NCBI GenBank assembly: GCA_940671915.1
Contig: CALNVZ010003425.1
Location: 36,929,619 to 36,993,618 of the forward strand
From: Paracentrotus lividus
Lineage: Eukaryota; Echinodermata; Echinoidea; Camarodonta; Echinidae
Length of the DNA stretch: 64,000 bases
Direction: 5' to 3'
The translations under genes were made by a program, and so were the position numbers. The notes below the pieces were generated by a model that saw only the letters and a list, made by a program, of their open reading frames with translations, was not told the origin of the DNA and ran no database searches. Positions 37,801-43,763 of the stretch are shown here, piece by piece; position 1 is the first letter of the stretch, and every line of letters begins with the position of its first letter.

Positions 37801-38428
37801 GTAGGATCTTGAATGTTATCCTCTTGCGTATGGGTAGCCAATGTAAGTTCCTTAAAATGGGAGTGATCCGTGTATATTTTGTACACCCACAAATTTGCCT
37901 TGCACAGGTGTTTTGAACCCGTTGTAATTTCATTACACTTTTGCTTAATTCTGTTAAAAGTAATTAAATAACGTTGATAATAATCATGTATGTGTATGTG
38001 AGGATTTAAAGATTATGCTGTGGCAAGTAATTAAGTCTTATTTGACTTTGATCTTTCAGGCTTGGTTTCAGCACCATCTGGACATCCCTCCTCTCCTTGT
38101 GACAGATGAGACCCCTATCATACCCATCTTCAACCCAGACACCACCCCTACCACGCCCCCTACCGACACCCCTCTTACTGCCTTCAACCCCCTGGCATCC
38201 TTCAACCGTCTGGACGACTCTCCATTCAATCATGAAGCCATTGCAGAGTTCCCTTACGACTGGGCGAAGCTCCTACAGGGAGATCTGGGAATCAGCGAGG
38301 CCGGTTTCCGTTCCCTTCTCTCACATCGCTTCGAGATGCAAGAGGATGTTCATTTAGAAGAAGGGGAACGGAAACCAGTCCGGGTTCTCAGGTCCAAGTT
38401 TGATCTAGACAAAGGGGATCTAGTCTAA
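1531..38428 (+). CDS. KIAA0825: KIAA0825-like gene, 21 exons, 5' end off-window
   Basis: Seen: 21 exons with GT/AG borders whose phases agree across every junction, giving about 1,187 codons and a stop at 38426-38428. Segments match the human KIAA0825 protein as I remember it: SLWEEIRARLKRYFLDRL near the start, HDAESHNWADQRPFFEDERC in the middle, and FPYDWAKLLQGDLGISEAGF near the end. Human KIAA0825 is about 1,275 residues, so most of the protein is here and roughly the first 100 to 200 residues are missing to the left. Known: the family is a large cytosolic-looking helical protein of unknown biochemistry (Pfam DUF4495); human variants are linked to postaxial polydactyly. No signal peptide or membrane segment is evident. 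Odd: splice borders of many exons are tandemly duplicated in adjacent intron sequence, exon D carries in-frame stops and exon S has a one-base frame slip. Exons are lettered A to U below. Confidence 0.82.
1776..2100. repeat. TTGGTCTAA foldback element, copy 1
   Basis: The left half is built of degenerate TTTGGTCTAATT motifs and the right half of the complement, ATTAGACCAAGTGG. The outer ends pair (TTGGTCTAAACCCA with TGGGTTTAG). A second copy is at 4398-4785. This looks like a foldback or MITE-type element with repetitive arms. Confidence 0.65.
2129..2245 (+). pseudogene. Decayed intronic copy of exon A 3' end
   Basis: Matches 1648-1760 closely, including CAGAGGATTGAATGTC and TGGACTAGCTA, and continues past the donor. 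The donor reads CTGTTAAGTG instead of AAGGTAAAGTG, and base changes such as CATGTTCTAGC put stops near the end. This is a partial tandem duplication of the exon and its donor. Confidence 0.85.
2500..2545. mobile_element. End of a GGTGTTTCACC MITE
   Basis: TTGGTGAAACACCACCCTGG matches the terminal inverted repeats of the elements at 45787-45956 and 48486-48688, and the neighbouring CGTTCGTAAAG/ATGAACGAC resembles their interior. I cannot place the other end with confidence. Confidence 0.45.
2638..3028 (+). CDS. KIAA0825: KIAA0825-like exon B
   Basis: Acceptor CCGCATCTAG, donor GTAATA; 391 bp, phase 0 in, 1 base left over. Begins VAAFLRENLCTSNLDVAE, matching human LLANLLWN...SNLDVIAHG. The tail is Ser/Gly/Lys-rich (SNGSATKSIGASDWLNGG), probably a flexible linker. 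Confidence 0.85.
3751..3909 (+). CDS. KIAA0825: KIAA0825-like exon C
   Basis: Acceptor CCTCCAATAG, donor GTCAGT; 159 bp, completing exon B's split codon and leaving one base. Encodes DAVLMNRDDIQHYMLIVTLL and ends PLFKPQARGKGNIK. The first half looks helical; the end is basic. Confidence 0.8.
4398..4785. repeat. TTGGTCTAA foldback element, copy 2
   Basis: Same architecture as 1776-2100: TTTGGTCTAAACCCACTT at the left and complementary AGACCAAATGG motifs at the right, with degenerate repeats between. It lies in the intron between exons C and D. The rest of that intron (3910-5843) shows nothing else I recognise. Confidence 0.65.
5844..6028 (+). CDS. KIAA0825: KIAA0825-like exon D, with in-frame stops
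   Basis: Acceptor TTGTTTAATCAG, donor GTGAGTG; 185 bp, phase fits exons C and E. Reads GVLKHKSDGGPMRDPR, then a Pro/Gly-rich run ending GSDYGGRRSSPV. It then meets TAA TGA before the last 7 codons. The neighbouring copy at 6351 reads SPVLDSPSHQ without a stop and is 3 bases shorter there, so the stops are either base errors or real decay. This is the least conserved-looking exon of the gene. Confidence 0.68.
6060..6520 (+). repeat. Tandem partial copies of exon D with donors
   Basis: Copies at about 6128-6175, 6215-6350 and 6400-6508 repeat GGTAGAGGGGTGCTCCCC, GGATCAGACTACGGGGGACA and CCCTCACATCAG, the last two copies followed by GTGAGTGTATC. The 6351 donor copy is open for its last ~25 codons. 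Short TGTAGCACATTGTAAGG repeats fill 6065-6140. Confidence 0.82.
6929..7082 (+). CDS. KIAA0825: KIAA0825-like exon E
   Basis: Acceptor GTATTATACAG, donor GTAAGG; 154 bp. Encodes LSKWNWSCVLEKFTSIVIRS, with EEEMMKTEKKVLSVKC at the end. It matches the human region LLNWRAAMEEISLPLVESVN in position and pattern. Confidence 0.8.
7540..7620 (+). other. Hammerhead-like motif (CTGATGA ... GAAAC) with paired flanks
   Basis: CTGATGA at 7559-7565 and GAAAC at 7583-7587, enclosed by ATTCATT and AATGAAT that could form stem I. Stem II is weak and a proper cleavage triplet is not evident. Similar CCTGATGAAGCC...GAAACGTTG blocks occur in Penelope-like retroelements. Confidence 0.3.
7831..7874 (+). CDS. KIAA0825: KIAA0825-like exon F (44 nt)
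   Basis: Acceptor TTCTTTCTTTTTAG, donor GTGAGC. Completes exon E's codon and reads DSEGRRAHSYLICQ, ending in phase 0. Short, but both splice sites are strong and the phase is exact. Confidence 0.75.
8629..8785. mobile_element. 157-bp MITE
   Basis: Ends are inverted: GTCCATTGATTGAGATCAAT at the left; the right end's complement begins GTCCACTGATAGAATCAATC, and both continue CATCCATA. The centre is an (ATT)n tract. Non-coding. Confidence 0.6.
8986..9129 (+). CDS. KIAA0825: KIAA0825-like exon G
   Basis: Acceptor TTGTTTCATGCAG, donor GTTAGT; 144 bp, phase 0. Reads SVASTSTLINSVVFVVVVGM and ends MHTLYQHLTK. The V-rich run is too short and too polar at its flanks to call a membrane segment. Confidence 0.8.
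9246..9330 (-). repeat. LINE/SINE 3' tail remnant
   Basis: (AATAAT)n followed on the plus strand by CATTTAGTGCGCTCTTCATA. The same tail type, an (ATT)n tract beside a GCGC-containing segment, ends the LINE at 37474-37940. The rest of 9130-12900 is intron with nothing I can name beyond short A/T runs. Confidence 0.4.
11549..11640 (+). repeat. Possible tRNA-derived SINE remnant
   Basis: GTTGGTCCAGTGGGTAGATG fits a tRNA A-box context. A clear B-box is lacking, so this is a weak call. Confidence 0.3.
12930..13951 (+). mobile_element. 5'-truncated LINE (CR1/L2-like) reverse transcriptase end
   Basis: Broken frames encode the C-terminal reverse transcriptase region: YEKTKCMLVS, then CLGVTIDNIDNTLSWKEHVS, LGVIRRLSNYV, MPILDYCVIWG, then KHSFHYSAVSLWNNL. 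These are typical of the end of CR1/L2-type LINE ORF2. A GCAGGACCCCATGG...GGGTGTCCTGC stem-loop at about 13870-13915 and an AATAAATAAA tail (13925-13951) mark the 3' end. Frameshifted, so dead. It lies in the intron between exons G and H. Confidence 0.85.
14040..14185 (+). CDS. KIAA0825: KIAA0825-like exon H
   Basis: Acceptor TTTCTTCTTACAG, donor GTAAGT; 146 bp. Reads LLEIFNQSCSDSGSRRGHTR and ends YKRLLGEEEAK. A noisy copy is at about 22452-22634. Confidence 0.82.
14723..14873 (+). CDS. KIAA0825: KIAA0825-like exon I
   Basis: Acceptor TTTACCATTTCAG, donor GTGAGA; 151 bp. Encodes RLFGGVEKQLNQLEDVLRQQ and ends ILHDAESHNWADQRPFFE, one of the best matches to human KIAA0825 (HDAESQHW, followed by F-E and ERCSYS). 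A noisy copy is at about 23212-23353. Confidence 0.87.
14928..15402. mobile_element. Possible MITE with TTTAAAGG ends
   Basis: Left end CTTTAAAGGCCCCTGAAAC; right end AGTCCCTTTAAACCGCCC, which reads GGTTTAAAGGGACT on the other strand. The GTCCCTTTAAACCGCCCTT block recurs at 41647. The inverted match is short, so the call is tentative. Confidence 0.35.
15699..15889 (+). CDS. KIAA0825: KIAA0825-like exon J
   Basis: Acceptor TTCATGTTTCCAG, donor GTTAGT; 191 bp. Encodes DERCSYSVQMWHLYLQRLRH and ends YNKAQPSYKRTRQFR, a strong match to human GERCSYSLQMWH and HPSYKRTPQIR. The most conserved part of the gene in this window. Confidence 0.88.
16262..16609 (+). CDS. KIAA0825: KIAA0825-like exon K
   Basis: Acceptor TTTGACCTTCAG, donor GTAAGG; 348 bp, the longest internal exon after B. 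Begins ADITAILMTTLTHLWSACST, passes through a Ser/Pro-rich loop, and ends RLWLAWIRPALFDQLEQG. Its 3' half is duplicated at 16991-17180. Confidence 0.85.
16690..16990 (+). repeat. (GATGGT)n-type microsatellite
   Basis: About 300 bases of GAT and GGT triplets with few interruptions. On the minus strand it reads as a His/Ser-rich open frame with no support as a gene. Confidence 0.9.
16991..17180 (+). pseudogene. Intronic duplicate of exon K 3' half and donor
   Basis: Matches about 16466-16660 through GGCTTTGGTTGGCTTGGATC and the donor (GGGGTAAAGTTTC), then on into the intron. One-base losses break the frame: the same stretch no longer reads QRLWLAWIRP. It sits between two microsatellites. Confidence 0.88.
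17215..17470 (+). repeat. (GATGAG/GGTGAT)n microsatellite
   Basis: GGTGGT, GATGAG and GATGAT triplets over about 250 bases directly downstream of the exon K duplicate. Asp-rich and Met-rich open frames across it are by-products of the repeat. Confidence 0.9.
17696..17786 (+). CDS. KIAA0825: KIAA0825-like exon L
   Basis: Acceptor TTTATCCCCTTCAG, donor GTATGC; 91 bp. Completes a split Gly and reads WNFLPDKTASFILLKLLANQ, ending in phase 0. Noisy copy at about 25543-25635. Confidence 0.83.
18060..18122 (+). pseudogene. Degenerate copy of part of exon M, upstream of it
   Basis: CTTGTTAGCGACTCTTTTGG with TGTCCACATTGGGACATCAA resembles exon M (CTTGTTAGCTACTCTTATGA, TGTCCAACACCGGTGCTTCA) about 120 bp downstream. 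About three quarters of positions agree over 60 bases. Confidence 0.65.
18160..18326 (+). CDS. KIAA0825: KIAA0825-like exon M
   Basis: Acceptor CAATTATTATAG, donor GTAAGT; 167 bp. Encodes TLLSRDALLATLMMSNTGAS and ends GSVLMAVIEK. Noisy copy at about 25998-26145. Confidence 0.83.
18345..18575 (+). repeat. tRNA-derived SINE
   Basis: A B-box-like GGGTTCAATTCAAC at about 18388, then GGGCAAGTC and the block CTCCACCCAGGTGTAAATGG (18450-18469), typical of SINEs in marine deuterostomes and molluscs. The A-box is not clear. It lies in the intron between exons M and N. Confidence 0.6.
18608..18715 (+). CDS. KIAA0825: KIAA0825-like exon N
   Basis: Acceptor ATTTGTTTTCAG, donor GTAAAA; 108 bp. Encodes QDNWPMFRFDSLPGKTTSIP and ends WLSCLFVVLKPFILR. 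Noisy copy at about 26401-26503. Confidence 0.83.
19021..19104 (+). mobile_element. Left end of the 705-bp foldback element
   Basis: AGTGAGCTTTCGCTGGACTA follows a single 47-bp minisatellite unit ending GGATCTATT. The continuation is at 29332-29972; the uninterrupted element is seen only in the noisy copy at 26790-27494. Confidence 0.6.
21500..22110 (+). pseudogene. Noisy copy of the LINE reverse transcriptase fragment
   Basis: Corresponds to 13070-13700 (TTTAGGTTGTGACTGATAGA for TTTAGGTGTGACGATAGATA, and so on) with many indels. It belongs to the redundant insert and is not an independent LINE insertion. Confidence 0.8.
22452..26503 (+). pseudogene. Noisy copies of exons H to N
   Basis: Frame-broken copies at about 22452-22634 (H), 23212-23353 (I), 24103-24255 (J), 24495-24640 (K, very poor), 24880-25005 (K duplicate), 25543-25635 (L), 25998-26145 (M) and 26401-26503 (N). 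Introns, microsatellite and SINE follow in the same order. None is translatable as it stands, which fits sequencing error better than gene decay because introns and exons are equally affected. Confidence 0.85.
26790..27494. mobile_element. 705-bp foldback element inserted in a 47-bp minisatellite
   Basis: Inverted ends of about 80 bp: AGCTTTCGCTGGACTCGGGG at the left; the right end reads AGTCCAGCGAAAGCACC. CTATT precedes it (26785-26789) and follows it (27495-27499), as a 5-bp target duplication of the minisatellite unit would. No protein is encoded. Confidence 0.6.
27500..29306 (+). repeat. 47-bp minisatellite, noisy copy
   Basis: Units of GGCCTGAACATTCCAGCTGA, CTTGCTGTTGTGGATCTATT and GACTCAT. 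Many units are damaged by indels. It ends at the N gap and largely duplicates 29973-31165. Confidence 0.9.
29307..29331. other. 25-N assembly gap
   Basis: Exactly 25 N. The right flank (GTTTTCTATC) equals 26868 onward, showing an unmerged overlap rather than missing sequence. Confidence 0.98.
29332..29972. mobile_element. Right part of the foldback element
   Basis: Better-quality equivalent of 26868-27494, ending AGTCCAGCGAAAGCACC and followed by CTATTGACTCATG, the minisatellite. With 19021-19104 it would restore the element seen whole at 26790-27494. Confidence 0.75.
29973..31165 (+). repeat. 47-bp minisatellite, about 25 units
   Basis: Regular 47-bp units, GGCCTGAACATNCCAGCTGA then CTTGCTGTTGTGGATCTATT and GACTCAT, mostly intact up to about 30770 and less so after. 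It lies in the intron between exons N and O. Open frames across it are repeat translations. Confidence 0.93.
31340..31479 (+). CDS. KIAA0825: KIAA0825-like exon O
   Basis: Acceptor TAATTTGTTTCAG, donor GTACTA; 140 bp. Encodes GVLEAGEVLMKARSSSETSG and ends with a Cys/His-containing stretch (LPCGCRPKHRTTCATTHKQ). A partial copy follows at 31535-31665. Confidence 0.8.
31535..31665 (+). pseudogene. Intronic partial duplicate of exon O
   Basis: ATGAAAGCCAGGACTTGCAG, then CTGGAAACATTAGGGGAACT and CGCCCTAAACACAGG repeat exon O from its codon 11. The copy lacks the GACAACATGTGCAACTACAC segment but keeps AACAAG followed by GTACGAGGATGCAGATG, the donor context. No acceptor precedes it. Confidence 0.88.
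31873..32030 (+). CDS. KIAA0825: KIAA0825-like exon P
   Basis: Acceptor GTCTTTGTTTTACAG, donor GTAATG; 158 bp. Encodes DTMFGALKSMLRCISEDLIA and ends RSCHNCVALQ, phase 0 out. Confidence 0.83.
32255..32480 (+). repeat. Possible SINE remnant
   Basis: GGACCCACATTCAAAACCC could be a B-box relic, followed by GGTGGGTCCCAGATG and TGATACACGTCTGTC. Similar structure to the SINE at 18345 but too diverged to be sure. Confidence 0.35.
32723..32870 (+). CDS. KIAA0825: KIAA0825-like exon Q
   Basis: Acceptor TTCCATGTTGCAG, first donor GTAAGT at 32871; 148 bp. Encodes IIGSCVYATLSDEQEVKRIV and ends FLSLTATSNH. Two further identical donors lie 51 and 102 bp downstream in the same open frame, so longer forms of the exon (17 or 34 extra residues) are possible. 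Confidence 0.82.
32832..32985 (+). repeat. 51-bp triplication of an exon end with its donor
   Basis: TATACCTTCCTCTCACTGAC through CAATCATG and GTAAGTGTGTATC occurs three times with period 51 and one base difference. Donors are at 32871, 32922 and 32973. 51 is a multiple of three and the frame stays open through all three. Confidence 0.95.
33748..33850 (+). CDS. KIAA0825: KIAA0825-like exon R
   Basis: Acceptor TTTTCATGATGTAG, donor GTAAGT; 103 bp. Encodes TQEKLPNPLHTFINLHSDWL and ends IIIDHLGN, leaving GA to be completed by exon S. Confidence 0.82.
34277..36290 (+). repeat. 55-bp minisatellite carrying a splice acceptor, about 36 units
   Basis: Unit: GATTTATTTTGTTGTTTTGA, TGTATTTAG, then ATCCCTCGGTGAGCTAACCA and ACTTAA. 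TATTTAG plus its T-rich tract is the acceptor of exon S, and the following 24 bases are the exon's first codons (SLGELTN after the split Glu). The whole array therefore repeats an intron end plus an exon start. Many units carry indels. Confidence 0.93.
36265..36369 (+). CDS. KIAA0825: KIAA0825-like exon S (one-base frame slip)
   Basis: Acceptor TGATGTATTTAG in the last repeat unit, donor GTATGT. Encodes ELTNFNWDESSLDFVEDYFT and ends VMRMKD. The unit consensus ATCCCTCGGTGAG gives 104 bases and the correct phase from exon R; here ATCCCCGGCGTGAG has one base too many. Probably a base error, given the noisy array. Confidence 0.78.
37258..37304 (+). CDS. KIAA0825: KIAA0825-like exon T (47 nt)
   Basis: Acceptor GTTTCATTTCAG, donor GTAAGT. 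Completes exon S's last codon and reads AVGLQKISILFRNNL, phase 0 out. Confidence 0.75.
37474..37940 (-). mobile_element. 5'-truncated LINE (CR1/L2-like), antisense
   Basis: Minus-strand frames encode LQRVQNTCARQICGCTKYTR, then LHWLPIRKRITFKILLIVYK, LRSSRDSLLLLTP and GDRAFACAAPKLWNMLP, the standard end of CR1/L2-type LINE reverse transcriptases. One frameshift separates the two parts. The 3' end is an (ATT)n tract beside GCGCTTTATAAATAT. It lies in the intron between exons T and U. Confidence 0.88.
38060..38428 (+). CDS. KIAA0825: KIAA0825-like terminal exon U
   Basis: Acceptor GACTTTGATCTTTCAG; 369 bp to a TAA. Begins AWFQHHLDIPPLLVTDE, then a Thr/Pro-rich loop (DTTPTTPPTDTPLTAF), then a conserved-looking end, EFPYDWAKLLQGDLGISEAG. 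The C-terminus is acidic/basic (KFDLDKGDLV). Confidence 0.85.
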   Translation, partial: AWFQHHLDIPPLLVTDETPIIPIFNPDTTPTTPPTDTPLTAFNPLASFNRLDDSPFNHEAIAEFPYDWAKLLQGDLGISEAGFRSLLSHRFEMQEDVHLEEGERKPVRVLRSKFDLDKGDLV

Positions 38429-39600
38429 ATTCTTTGTTGAGAAACATCATTAGGCCTTCATATATGTTATATGTAGGAAGTCTACACGTATCTTAAAAAC
38501 CAAGGTTGAATAATGGTTCTTGTTTTGCCTAGCATTTATTGAGTGGGCAATGTATGTTTATTTTAGTTTCATCAGAGGTAATAGTAAGAGAGACAAGTCT
38601 TGAACTGAAACTTCTTTTGTGAATTTGCACTTAATTGTAAGACATTTGTGGAGTAAACAAACCCAAACACAGCATACAAATGGATCTCGCTGTTTCAGAG
38701 TTACTGCTTGACTTGATCCTCAGTTAGAACAGAACTTAGTCTATCATCCATTTCTTGCAATGAAAATTCCTATTTTGACTTTATCTGAGAATGTGCGATC
38801 ATGATTTATAAGTTGTAACTTGTTTTCATGAGCAAGATGTTTGTTTTCATATGGACGAGATTAAAATGCTCCATACAATTTAACTGTAGGTGGAACAGTT
38901 GATCAAATCACTAATATATGTATTTAAACCCTTTCATGTTGTCAGTGGCGGATCTTGCCTGAGAATTAGAGTGTTTGTACTTGGATGATAGATTTTCTTT
39001 TTTCTAAAGAAGAAGAGAGCTAAATTTCATTGTGAAGATGAGATGTGATACATGGAGCTCAGTTGGGAGAGCAGTGTTTTCATAACAGGGAGATCCATTG
39101 TCTAAGACAAAGTAAATGCAATTGTGCACTTTAATATTAAGACATTGGTCCCTTGGATAGGACCAAATGCCATAAGTCCCTTTAGTTGTTTTACTTTAAT
39201 TGCTTCTTTAGCATTCAGGTTAAGAAAAAAGAATTTGTCATCCAATATCACTCTCACAAGTTTATAACTAACATTTGTCCAAAGGGCTTTGTCAATGATG
39301 GGGGGAGATAAGCTATAACGTGATTAAGGAAATAGCCTATGAACTTGCCAGTATTTATTATTAAAGATGAATTACATTGTTGTACATAGATAGACATAAT
39401 ATTTTGTTTCTCAGCTATAGATTCCAGACTTCAACAATTTTATCATATGTAGCCATGTATGTACTCCTTCAAGAGTCACTATGTAAGCACTAAGAGCAAT
39501 GTGAGCAATGCAATGCAGTACTCTCAAGAAATATGGATTTATGAATTCTGTATTTATTGTGTAAATACTTAATATTATATGCTTAATAAATACAACAGGA
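38429..39600 (+). other. Probable 3' UTR of the KIAA0825-like gene
   Basis: AT-rich, no open frame of note. The first AATAAA is at 39585-39590, with an ATTAAA earlier at about 38861. Extent inferred only from these signals. Confidence 0.4.
39585..39590 (+). terminator. Candidate polyadenylation signal AATAAA
   Basis: First canonical hexamer after the stop, about 1.16 kb downstream. No transcript evidence is available here. Confidence 0.35.
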
Positions 39601-40239
39601 CTTGTATGTTTAAGTAATTATTAGAAGAGGAAAAATATGTATTTATCATGTATACATTTATTCTAAGGTACTCAATTACATGTATATATAGTATAGTATT
39701 TATTTGAAGTGTCAATGTGCCAATGTTTAGCATTTTATTTTCAATGAGCATTCCAAAGAGTTTGATGTGAACTAGATTCAACGATAAAAGTGAATCGATG
39801 TATGTTACATGGTAGGCCTAATGTGTATATTTGAAACAAAGTATGATCATGTGCAATTTGATGTCAGAATTTTTACTATGTAATACTTCTACTTCTACGT
39901 CGATACATGACAGGATCCATCAGTCAGGATATTACGTCAAGAAAAAACAAAAACAAAACAAAACAAAAACAAAAACAGATGTCAGCCATTAATGGCCTCC
40001 TCTTAGCAGCGCTCCCTGAAATGCCCCAGCTGTTGCGGAGGTCCGTGTTCCATGCTGCAACTGTCCTGGTATTTGCCCAAGGAAACCTGCAAATGGGACT
40101 GAATTGTTGCAATCTTGCTGGAGGAATGAACAATAATCTCAGGAGAAGTTCATCGACAGAAAGCTCGTTGACAGCTTTAACTAGTGAAAAAATGAAAAAT
40201 AAATCAAAATACATTCAACACCATCAGTCATTTCGGTTG

Positions 40240-40458
40240 GTGTATGTAAACTTTTGATCCATTGGATTTATCCAAACTGAGGTATGATCAACAATATATG
40301 TTTTTAAATATCTTGTATGAAAACATACTCTCTGAACACAAAGTAGATTAAATACCTAATCATCTTCATCAAAATAAATGATGCCCAGTGTTCTTCTGGT
40401 GGTAAAAATCGTAGTTATGTTTTCTTAACAGGTGTATGTAAACTTTTGGCCTGGACTG
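40240..40458 (-). mobile_element. End of a Tc1-like (IR/DR) transposon
   Basis: GGTGTATGTAAACTTTTG occurs at 40239-40256 and 40431-40448, the outer one running to GGCCTGGACTG and then TA. Read on the minus strand this is CAGTCCAGGCCAAAAGTTTA then CATACACC, the paired direct-repeat end of Sleeping Beauty-type Tc1 elements. The opposite end was not found, and no transposase is recognisable. Confidence 0.65.
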
Positions 40459-41060
40459 TATGTATACTTTATACATATGTTTAAGTACTGACCGAGATTA
40501 ATTACACAGCTGACTGTGATTGATCAAGCTCAGTTGTTTGAATGAGATGAGTTCATGTGACTACTTTTCTGTGGTTCTCTCAGTCCCCTGTATGTACAGG
40601 TTTACCTAAACAAGCACTCTGCCATTTTGATTGCATTTATAATAAATTGCCTCGTGAAAGACTGAAAATAGCACAACATCTGATGGATAAGTCATTGTTT
40701 GTTTAGAGAGATTGTACTATCTGTACATGTATGTACCATATAATGAAGTAGGAATGAATGTACTTATATGTAGTCAGCTTAACTTATTTTGTGTCACCTT
40801 GAGTTGTTACTCACTATTCTTTTGTGCAGCAGGATGAATATCTGGTATCGCAAATTTGTATTTTTGTATGCATACGTGATAGAGTAATAGAGATGTGAAA
40901 AAACAAATGTTCTAGTCTTATTTTGTTATCTATCACTAATGGAAATGATCATCGTACAGAAGAATATTTCACTTTTTTGCTTAACCTCACTTTATTCTAT
41001 TCAGTTACATCTGTGATATTCTTGATCTTGGTCTTTGATCTATGCAATGTAATTCTTATA

Positions 41061-41105
41061 CAGTCCGACCTCACTTATCTGGCCATGTTGGGACTGGCAC
41101 CCATC
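41061..41105 (+). mobile_element. Possible pogo/Tigger-like element end
   Basis: TA followed by CAGTCCGACCTCACTTATCT and GGCCATGTTGGGAC, resembling pogo/Tigger termini. The matching end is not visible and may lie in the N gap at 43664. Confidence 0.4.
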
Positions 41106-43663
41106 CATATTTTTGCATTACAGTGCGTATCAAAACAAGTGGATTAGTAAATTACGCGATGCGTAATATATGTCCCCGCCGATAATGTAAAATTCCCATT
41201 ATATCACGATCAGTGCTATATCACATAAGGCAAACAGAAATCAAATCGAGCATAGACATGAAAATGGCGAAGGAGTAGCATTTTGTAGCCATATAACAAT
41301 ATAGGTCAAAAATCAGAGTTCAAAGGTCAAGTTTCAAACTTCCGTGACAAATTGTTTGTAGTATCACCTCGCATGTATCACATAAAGAACGAGAACAAAA
41401 AATATGGTCAATACTTACAGACATCTCGTTAGCCTACTAGCACTAAGGATACGATCACTATAAAGCGCCTCCGGCATCGACGAGGAACTGCAAAATATAT
41501 CCGACCAGAACACATGAATCTCAGAACGATACCTAATCCACCCCACGCAGGCCCTGCCATGTTATGATAAGGTAATTGCGATAGATAAGCTGACTCTTCC
41601 TGTCACCCATGCTATTTTTTATATACCCAATATTTATATAAAGAGGGTCCCTTTAAACCGCCCTTAAATTTGGTCATTAAACTATTTAAATGCACAATCC
41701 TCGCCACACCATAGGACACACTCAGTCAGCCTGGGATTCTATCTCTCATTCAGACATTTTCGTCGGTTCCAAAATTAGGCGTCATAGATCAAAAGTTCCT
41801 TTGACATTAATCGTTTTTTTTTATGTTGATATCATGTTCCCAATCATTTTCGACTTGAGTGTCATTCAGCAATTAAAATTTTAGAGTGCAAAAAGCGAAT
41901 CGAAATTAGGTAGATGTGAGGTATGGGAAAAAAAAAGCCCGCAAGGAAGAGCTTTATAACAAAGGTCAGTTAGCGCATTTTTGTAGTCCAATAAAGTAGA
42001 AATTTTAAGACGCTAACACTTTTAGTGAGTTCAAGAGTGTTATTGAAATATTAATATGAAAAAGACTCATATATAATCCATAAAAAGTCAAAAAGAAAAA
42101 GTATTAGCAAAAAAAAGAATCCAAACCAGAATCATTCTTAATAAAAGAAAAAGTTTTATAAGATGATAGTAACAATTCGTAATATCTAATATGATATTTC
42201 AAGAAGAGGTTATGTGCATAATTGAATGGTGAGCTTGTGTGATCACTAACGCTATGGAATCCTCACCCTTGGCATACGAGTCCCCAGATGTTGGATCTTG
42301 TTACTGTCCACATTCGTTGCCCAATCATGTTATGGGCCCAACACAATATCTCTCGCCTCATACAAATGACATACAAAAAAAAATCCAAGCACAATATAAT
42401 TGATCTCTTTCATTTCCCGATCCTTCCTCTAATCTTCTTAGCCCTTACGATATCTCAAATTCGAACCAATCATTTTACTTCTACCCAACGATACTTCTAA
42501 TTGATCGTATAGTCGCATCTTGTCAACCCTTCACTTTCGACTAATTCCTTACAACCATCACCATGAAAAAGCAATTCCATCCAAGCAGTCATTTTAATGA
42601 GAGAGGACCAGGACACATGTTTCAAAGTTTAAGAATTCAAGCATATCAAATCTTTATATGCTAACAATAGATACATCTCATCTGTGAACCTAGTTAGGGT
42701 GAATATTAAACTTTCCAAATAATACTCAAAGCACATAGTAAACATATTAGCAGATGAGCAAGGTATGTATAAAAAAAATATAGGTGATGGAACAAATGTC
42801 CACACTGATTATTCTTGGGCGTCACCTAATGCCAGCAGTCACACGACACTTACGGTGAGATATGTCCGGTAGGCGTCTCTCCAAAATCATGTATTCGATC
42901 CCTTTTCTCATCGATCCCCAGACGGATGCCGTCCACGTATGCTATAAGACAGACAGGGAAATAACGTACAAATTCACCGACAAGCCATAATTAAAACCCA
43001 AAAATGCTCACAATACATTAAAAAACTATGATTGTAATTTAGAATAATATCTAACAGGAATAAAACAACATCAATAACGTAAACTAAACGTTAGAGTGCT
43101 CCTGTGTGACATATTTTCTTGGCATAACGAGAAGACAGACGGGAATTTTGAGTTTTTTCACTACATTTGTCGAGGAATTATCTGTAATCACCAATATCTC
43201 TGAGAAGGATGCGCACAAACGATAGCAATACTATATATTCACAATCTTTTAGCAAAATTTGGAGCAAAAAGCCATCACACAAACATCAGTAGGTCATGCC
43301 CCCAATCGCATATTTCAATTCTGGTGTAAGGCAAACATAAGAAATCAATATGCAAGAGACGGTTGATAATGTATTTGAAAGGTCGGAACCTTATTTGCTT
43401 CGCTGATTAACACTTATGACACTCAATGACCTTCTAATAACAGCAATACTTTGCGAATATATTCGCAGCAAACACCCAACCCAGCTATGGAATCCAAGAC
43501 TGATTATATAAGCGTCAACCCTATATCCTGGTGAACAACTCACCCCCTATACCTACTCTCTACAGCGTATTCCTTATTCCACTCTCATCTTTCCCACCAT
43601 CATATCACTTCGATCACGCGCAAACTTCTCTAGGTTTCCGTCAATCATCTTGGCCTCCCACTT
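41106..43663. other. Intergenic stretch without recognised genes
   Basis: I see no exon-like frame with splice sites on either strand. One GTCCCTTTAAACCGCCCTT block (41647) is shared with 15389. Confidence 0.5.
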
Positions 43664-43763
43664 NNNNNNNNNNNNNNNNNNNNNNNNNNNNNNNNNNNNN
43701 NNNNNNNNNNNNNNNNNNNNNNNNNNNNNNNNNNNNNNNNNNNNNNNNNNNNNNNNNNNNNNN
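43664..43763. other. 100-N assembly gap
   Basis: Exactly 100 N, a scaffold gap of arbitrary length in the intergenic region. Confidence 0.98.

Noticed and set aside
39907-40257. 116-residue open frame beside the Tc1-like end
   Set aside because: Starts in an A-rich run, has no recognisable transposase or other domain, and ends inside the transposon's direct repeat.
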